Positions 63,129 to 64,000 of a stretch of DNA of 64,000 bases are shown one piece after another. The number at the start of each line of letters is the position of its first letter. The stretch's first letter is position 1. The notes beneath the pieces were generated by a model. It searched no databases, was not told the DNA's origin, and saw only the letters and a list, made by a program, of their open reading frames with translations. This DNA is from Pseudisothecium myosuroides (taxonomy: Eukaryota; Streptophyta; Bryopsida; Hypnales; Lembophyllaceae), in NCBI GenBank assembly GCA_951799445.1, contig OX637294.1, positions 27,243,452 through 27,307,451 on the forward strand. The letters run 5' to 3'. The position numbers and the translations under genes were made by a program.

Positions 63129-64000
63129 TTCGATTCCCTCAAATCTGAGGCCACGCTCCGTCGTCCTCCAATCTTCTCACGTAAGTTATCCGAATAATAA
63201 CTTCCTACGCTCGGCTTCTGGTGCTGCAGGCCCACTGCCCACCCTCCTTCCCAGTTCCCACGCCTGCCTTTTTGACACTGGTCGGCACTTGGGGCCACAA
63301 CCCTACACGGCTACTGCTTCACCATCCATTTGCCGGGCGAGGCGGGGTAGGCACTTTTCAGTGTTTGGTCTGCTCACGCCTGTATGATACCTGAAGTTAG
63401 CTTCCCAGAACCCACCTGCCTGAAAGGAATGGTCGCAGGGCCCCTGCCTTCCCCTGTTGCGGGGGGCGACTCGGTCCTCGAATAAGAAGCTTACAGCAGC
63501 GGGACGACAATACTGGCACATTCACGAGCATGTCAAATTCACAAGCTTCCGTCCCCTATCACAGCGAACCGTGATCCATTTCTCATCCCTGCACCACTGC
63601 CCAGGACTAATAAGGAACAGTCTCGCGCTCGGATGCACAAATACGACTTCCCACTACCGCCCACCGGAAACGACTTCTGCAAAAATAACAATTCCCTGCC
63701 TGCCAGTTAGATCTGCCAAGGAACTTCTTCTGAATTTGGCTTCTTACGCACACAAGGCACAAATATTTTCCACAGGGATCGAGTCCGGAGGAGTCGTGAG
63801 GAGTGGACCCACAAAATTTGGATCCAGTGCACAGGAACGACAGGATAACGATAGGATTAGAAATATCAAACATAAAATACACACCCCGATAGAGCCTTTA
63901 CACCGACGCATTCTCCAGCATGAGTTGCAAACTCCTGATACTGTACCTCATTTTCTTGTGAACTGCCACATCACGGAAGCCTGCCTGAAAGAGTTCAGCA
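63129..64000. other. GC-rich segment at window edge, possibly the start of a gene
   Basis: Composition jumps to that of the genic islands. On the plus strand a strong donor-like GTAAGT lies at about 63180 and an acceptor-like CTGCAG at about 63228. Open frames exist on both strands but none shows a recognisable domain. It may be a leader or first exon of a gene beyond the window. Confidence 0.35.

Overview
This window looks like nuclear DNA from a land plant. Three spliced genes can be read. They are an autoinhibited-type (P2B) Ca2+-ATPase with nine exons (41165-46088, minus), a plant complex I subunit of the NDUFB10 type (33545-33862, plus), and a small three-exon EF-hand gene resembling EFCAB11 (6906-8745, plus) that no single long reading frame reveals. 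The first two are GC-rich islands in strongly AT-rich DNA. Plant-type CACTA elements, a LINE with a C-terminal zf-RVT region and PIF/Harbinger remnants fill much of the rest. The EFCAB11-like gene is best known to me from organisms with cilia or flagella, so a spore-bearing plant with motile sperm (bryophyte, lycophyte or fern) is a reasonable but unproven guess.

Layout. 1-5.6 kb: nested transposons (a TTAA-flanked foldback carrying a 164-bp CACTA element, a second TTAA element carrying a Mutator-like insertion, and a 363-bp foldback). 5.6-9 kb: a short TTAA element, then the EF-hand gene. 9-18 kb: AT-rich intergenic DNA with a possible two-exon coiled-coil unit at 12.2-12.6 kb. 18.1-21.3 kb: a 5'-truncated, frameshifted LINE. 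22-26 kb: three TTAA elements. 27.6-31.5 kb: a duplicated 746-bp segment, one copy split by a 1,207-bp CACTA element, with a 180-bp tandem repeat between the copies. 32-34 kb: the complex I gene. 36-39 kb: a TTAA element and a dead PIF/Harbinger transposase. 40-47.2 kb: a minisatellite, the Ca2+-ATPase and its leader. 47.5-48.3 kb: a tandem duplication. 51.5-55.1 kb: three TTAA elements. 55.7-59.3 kb: a near-perfect 150-bp hairpin, a foldback and a 2,277-bp CACTA element. 60.2-60.7 kb: a Ulp1-like protease remnant. The last kilobase is GC-rich and may be the edge of another gene.

The genes do not form a functional cluster. The most notable feature is the mobile DNA: at least eleven elements whose ends start CCCCTAAA and which sit between TTAA tetranucleotides, a piggyBac-like signature with no transposase visible here. 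Two CACTA insertions have an unoccupied copy of their target within the same window, which fixes their ends and target duplications.
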